DNA of 9,158 nt, from assembly GCA_030950965.1 (NCBI GenBank), contig JAUZQP010000188.1, forward strand, positions 1 to 9,158, read 5' to 3'. This document shows, in pieces, positions 7,380 to 9,158 of the stretch. Under the pieces are notes generated by a model. That model did not search any database. It was not told where the DNA came from and saw only the letters and a list, made by a program, of their open reading frames with translations. Both the position numbers and the translations under genes were made by a program. This DNA comes from Mariprofundaceae bacterium. Lineage in GTDB: Bacteria > Pseudomonadota > Zetaproteobacteria > Mariprofundales > Mariprofundaceae. Positions within the stretch are counted from its first letter, which is position 1. Every line of letters begins with the position of its first letter.

Positions 7380-7406
7380 CCCCTCAATCATTCGGGCTAT
7401 GAGGGG
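7380..7406 (+). promoter_or_regulatory. Hairpin that could mask the jetA ribosome binding site
   Basis: CCCCTCA (7380-7386) is perfectly complementary to TGAGGGG (7400-7406). The right arm contains the purine-rich GAGGGG (7401-7406), the only Shine-Dalgarno candidate for the jetA ATG at 7410. An overlapping alternative pairing, AGCCC (7378-7382) with GGGCT (7394-7398), would leave the site free. A folding switch that limits translation is possible but is inferred from sequence alone. Confidence 0.4.
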
Positions 7407-7409
7407 TTT

Positions 7410-8864
7410 ATGGGGAACAGCAATACATTAACGCATGGTGCCTTGGAATCGTTGCGTAAAAATCATCCTGCATGGCGTTTGTTGCGGGCTGATTCGGCAC
7501 CGTTGGTGGTGAGCTTTTTATACCGTGTGTTTATTATGCCAAATGTGCGCGAAATGGCACAGGCTGATATTCAGGAAGCCTTAGAGGATGAGTTGTACGC
7601 CTTGCGTGAACGCTTAGGCGAGGATGCTTACCCCAGAGCGGCGCTCGATTACCTCAATGATTGGGCTGATAATGCGCAAGGCTGGTTACGCAAGTATTAC
7701 CCTGGCAACTCCGATGAGCCTCATTACGACCTTACGCCAGCCACCGAAAAAGGCATTCGCTGGTTAGCCAGTTTAAGCGAACGCAGTTTCGTTGGCACAG
7801 AATCACGCTTGCTGACCTTGTTCGATTTATTGCATCAAATTGCTGAGGGCAGCGAAACCGACCCGAAAGTCCGCATTGCTGAACTGCGTAAAAAACGGCG
7901 TTATATTGATGCCGAAATCAAACGCATTCAGGGTGGTGACATTCCGCTGCTGGATGAAACTGCGTTAAAAGACCGCTTTCAGCAATTTGTCATGATGGCG
8001 GGGGAATTGTTAAGCGACTTCCGCGAAGTGGAGCAGAACTTCCGCCAATTGGATCGCAATGTACGCCAACGGATTGCCCTATGGGAAGGTAGTAAAGGCG
8101 CGTTACTGCAAGATATTCTCAGTGAATGCGATGACATTACAGATTCCGACCAAGGGAAAAGCTTTCGCGCCTTTTGGGACTTTCTCATGTCTAGCCGTCG
8201 CCAAGAAGAGCTGACCGACTTGTTAGACAAAGTGATGGACTTGCCACCTGTTTCCGAATCACGCCCTGACCCACGTTTGCGGCGCGTGCATTATGATTGG
8301 CTCAATGCTGGCGAACATACCCAGCGCACGGTGGCGCAGCTATCGGGTCAGTTACGCCGCTTCCTTGATGATAAAGCATGGTTGGAAAACAAGCGCATCA
8401 TGGACATTCTCCATCATATCAAAGCCACCGCCTGTGACATCGCGGTAACGCCACCATCAGGCACCGTGATGACGATGGATGAGATGGCTTTGGCATTCAT
8501 CTTGCCGATGGAACGCCCGATGTATCAGCCGCCGCTCAAGGTGGTCATCGAAGCCGTGACCCTAGAAATGGGGGAAGAGTCTGCCAACACGGATGCACTC
8601 TTTGCCCAAGTTGTGGTCGATAAAGGTCGTTTGAAACGCCATTTAGCCCAAGCTTTGCTACAACAAAACCAAATTTCTCTAGGTGAATTATTACAACAAT
8701 ACCCTTTAGAGCATGGGCTGGCAGAACTGGTGATCTGGTTGCAATTAGCCAGCGACTCTGCCACCTCCTTGGTTGATGAAAGTAAGCATGAATCCATCGT
8801 ATGGCAGGTCGATACGCAAACGCAACGGCAAGCAAAATTACCCTACGTGTTATTTGTGCGATGA
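7410..8864 (+). CDS. jetA: Wadjet anti-plasmid system kleisin-like subunit JetA (DUF3375, MksF-like)
   Basis: The 484-residue protein matches the DUF3375 family. Its N-terminal ALESLRKNHPAWRLLRADSA, followed by PLVVSFLYRVF, is the family signature (residues 11-41). The middle is mostly charged helices, e.g. RIAELRKKRRYIDAEIKRI and FREVEQNFRQLDRNVRQRI, in keeping with the coiled-coil region of a kleisin. In type I Wadjet, JetA bridges the SMC protein JetC and binds the KITE protein JetB; the complex extrudes DNA loops and JetD cleaves small circular plasmids. The start is placed at the ATG at 7410 because family members begin close to this signature. The frame remains open upstream to 7335, but those 25 codons are the gene-end relic read in another frame. 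GAGGGG at 7401-7406 is the ribosome binding site, rather close to the ATG. No convincing promoter was found. Base composition resembles the giant gene and not the AT-rich cassettes between them. Confidence 0.88.
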   Translation: MGNSNTLTHGALESLRKNHPAWRLLRADSAPLVVSFLYRVFIMPNVREMAQADIQEALEDELYALRERLGEDAYPRAALDYLNDWADNAQGWLRKYYPGNSDEPHYDLTPATEKGIRWLASLSERSFVGTESRLLTLFDLLHQIAEGSETDPKVRIAELRKKRRYIDAEIKRIQGGDIPLLDETALKDRFQQFVMMAGELLSDFREVEQNFRQLDRNVRQRIALWEGSKGALLQDILSECDDITDSDQGKSFRAFWDFLMSSRRQEELTDLLDKVMDLPPVSESRPDPRLRRVHYDWLNAGEHTQRTVAQLSGQLRRFLDDKAWLENKRIMDILHHIKATACDIAVTPPSGTVMTMDEMALAFILPMERPMYQPPLKVVIEAVTLEMGEESANTDALFAQVVVDKGRLKRHLAQALLQQNQISLGELLQQYPLEHGLAELVIWLQLASDSATSLVDESKHESIVWQVDTQTQRQAKLPYVLFVR

Positions 8865-9116
8865 GTGTACCGATCTACGGCCGATTCATCCGTTTGCAAA
8901 GGCTGGAATGATAGTCCACAGATGAACACGGATAAACACAGATAAGAGTGAATGATTCAGGCGTAGCATGCTTGAACTAGGGTCTTGTTATGCCGTAGGT
9001 GTAAAGGTCACAGTAGCCATGCGAATGGTCGGCACCATGATTGATGCCTCATCTGTGGACAACATCTTTTCTCTTCCACACTTTTGGTGGGAAAATGAAA
9101 AACACAAGGGAATATT
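8865..9116. repeat. Non-coding gap with a perfect 12-bp inverted repeat
   Basis: GTCCACAGATGA (8914-8925) is the exact reverse complement of TCATCTGTGGAC (9049-9060); the outer ends are 147 bp apart. The left end continues as ACACGGATAAACACAGATAA, resembling the CACAGATGAACAC-type intergenic repeats seen in many bacteria. No reading frame is credible inside. The inverted ends suggest a small non-autonomous repeat element, or the arms of a long RNA structure between jetA and the next gene. Confidence 0.55.
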
Positions 9117-9158
9117 ATGGAAACCACGGAACAAGCTTATGATAAAGAAGGATTATCT
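9117..9158 (+). CDS. Start of the next gene, probably jetB (DUF4194), cut by the window edge
   Basis: An ATG at 9117 is preceded by AAGGG (9106-9110) with a 6-nt spacer, a good ribosome binding site. The 14 visible codons read METTEQAYDKEGLS and stay open to the edge. An alternative ATG at 9095 runs into a stop after 15 codons and is rejected. In type I Wadjet operons jetA is followed by jetB, a KITE-family subunit, so this is the expected gene by position; the visible residues alone do not prove it. Confidence 0.5.
   Translation, partial: METTEQAYDKEGLS

Larger units (their letters stand above)
7235..7418 (+). repeat. Copy 3 of the gene-end repeat, running into the jetA start
   Basis: Similarity to the giant gene's end covers the C-terminal relic and continues past the stop into GGGGTTTATGGGGAA (7404-7418), which matches copy 1 at 5225-5239 except for its last base. 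In copy 3 this downstream segment supplies the ribosome binding site and ATG of jetA. The best block is the 28 identical bases at 7333-7360. Confidence 0.8.

Noticed and set aside
7335..7409. An upstream extension of jetA by 25 codons
   Set aside because: These codons are the giant-gene relic read out of frame; DUF3375 proteins begin close to the signature that follows the ATG at 7410.
8525..8835. Overlapping minus-strand frames within jetA
   Set aside because: They mirror the conserved DUF3375 coding sequence and have no independent support.
9095..9142. A short frame beginning MKNTREYYGN
   Set aside because: It stops after 15 codons and overlaps the better-supported start at 9117.

Overview
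The window looks like a gammaproteobacterial chromosome, possibly Thiothrix or another member of the Thiotrichales. That placement is an impression from protein style and moderate GC, not a proven assignment. It reads as an accessory region with four parts.

(1) Positions 1-5211 hold the 3' part of a giant envelope gene on the + strand. It encodes a DUF11 domain, an SdrD B-like domain, an OmpA-like peptidoglycan-binding domain and a very large beta-rich C-terminal half that looks like an outer-membrane barrel. The reading frame is open at the left edge, so the true start lies outside the window.

(2) Positions about 5212-7409 are a patchwork that is visibly more AT-rich than its flanks. It contains a complete YefM/YoeB-type toxin-antitoxin pair (5412-5914, +) with a promoter and three GTAC operator cores, and an XRE-family regulator (6235-7137, -) with its own promoter, palindromes and terminator. 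Between and around these cassettes are two degraded copies of the 3' end of the giant gene (about 6011-6129 and 7235-7418). The intact end is at about 5138-5268, so each small cassette sits between direct copies of the same gene end. A 12-bp motif, GCTTCGG(C/T)ATTG, recurs four times here, and two of the copies form a strong hairpin at 6116-6162.

(3) Positions 7410-8864 encode a DUF3375 protein, which is JetA (MksF), the kleisin-like subunit of the type I Wadjet anti-plasmid SMC system. Its ribosome binding site and start codon lie inside the third copy of the giant-gene end.

(4) Positions 8865-9116 are non-coding and carry a perfect 12-bp inverted repeat about 120 bp apart. A new reading frame with a good ribosome binding site begins at 9117 and runs off the right edge. 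By position it is probably jetB (DUF4194), but only 14 codons are visible.

Taken together, the window resembles a defence or stabilisation island (addiction module, regulator, Wadjet system) placed behind a surface-protein gene whose 3' end has been duplicated repeatedly. No tRNA, rRNA, CRISPR array, transposase or integrase was recognised.
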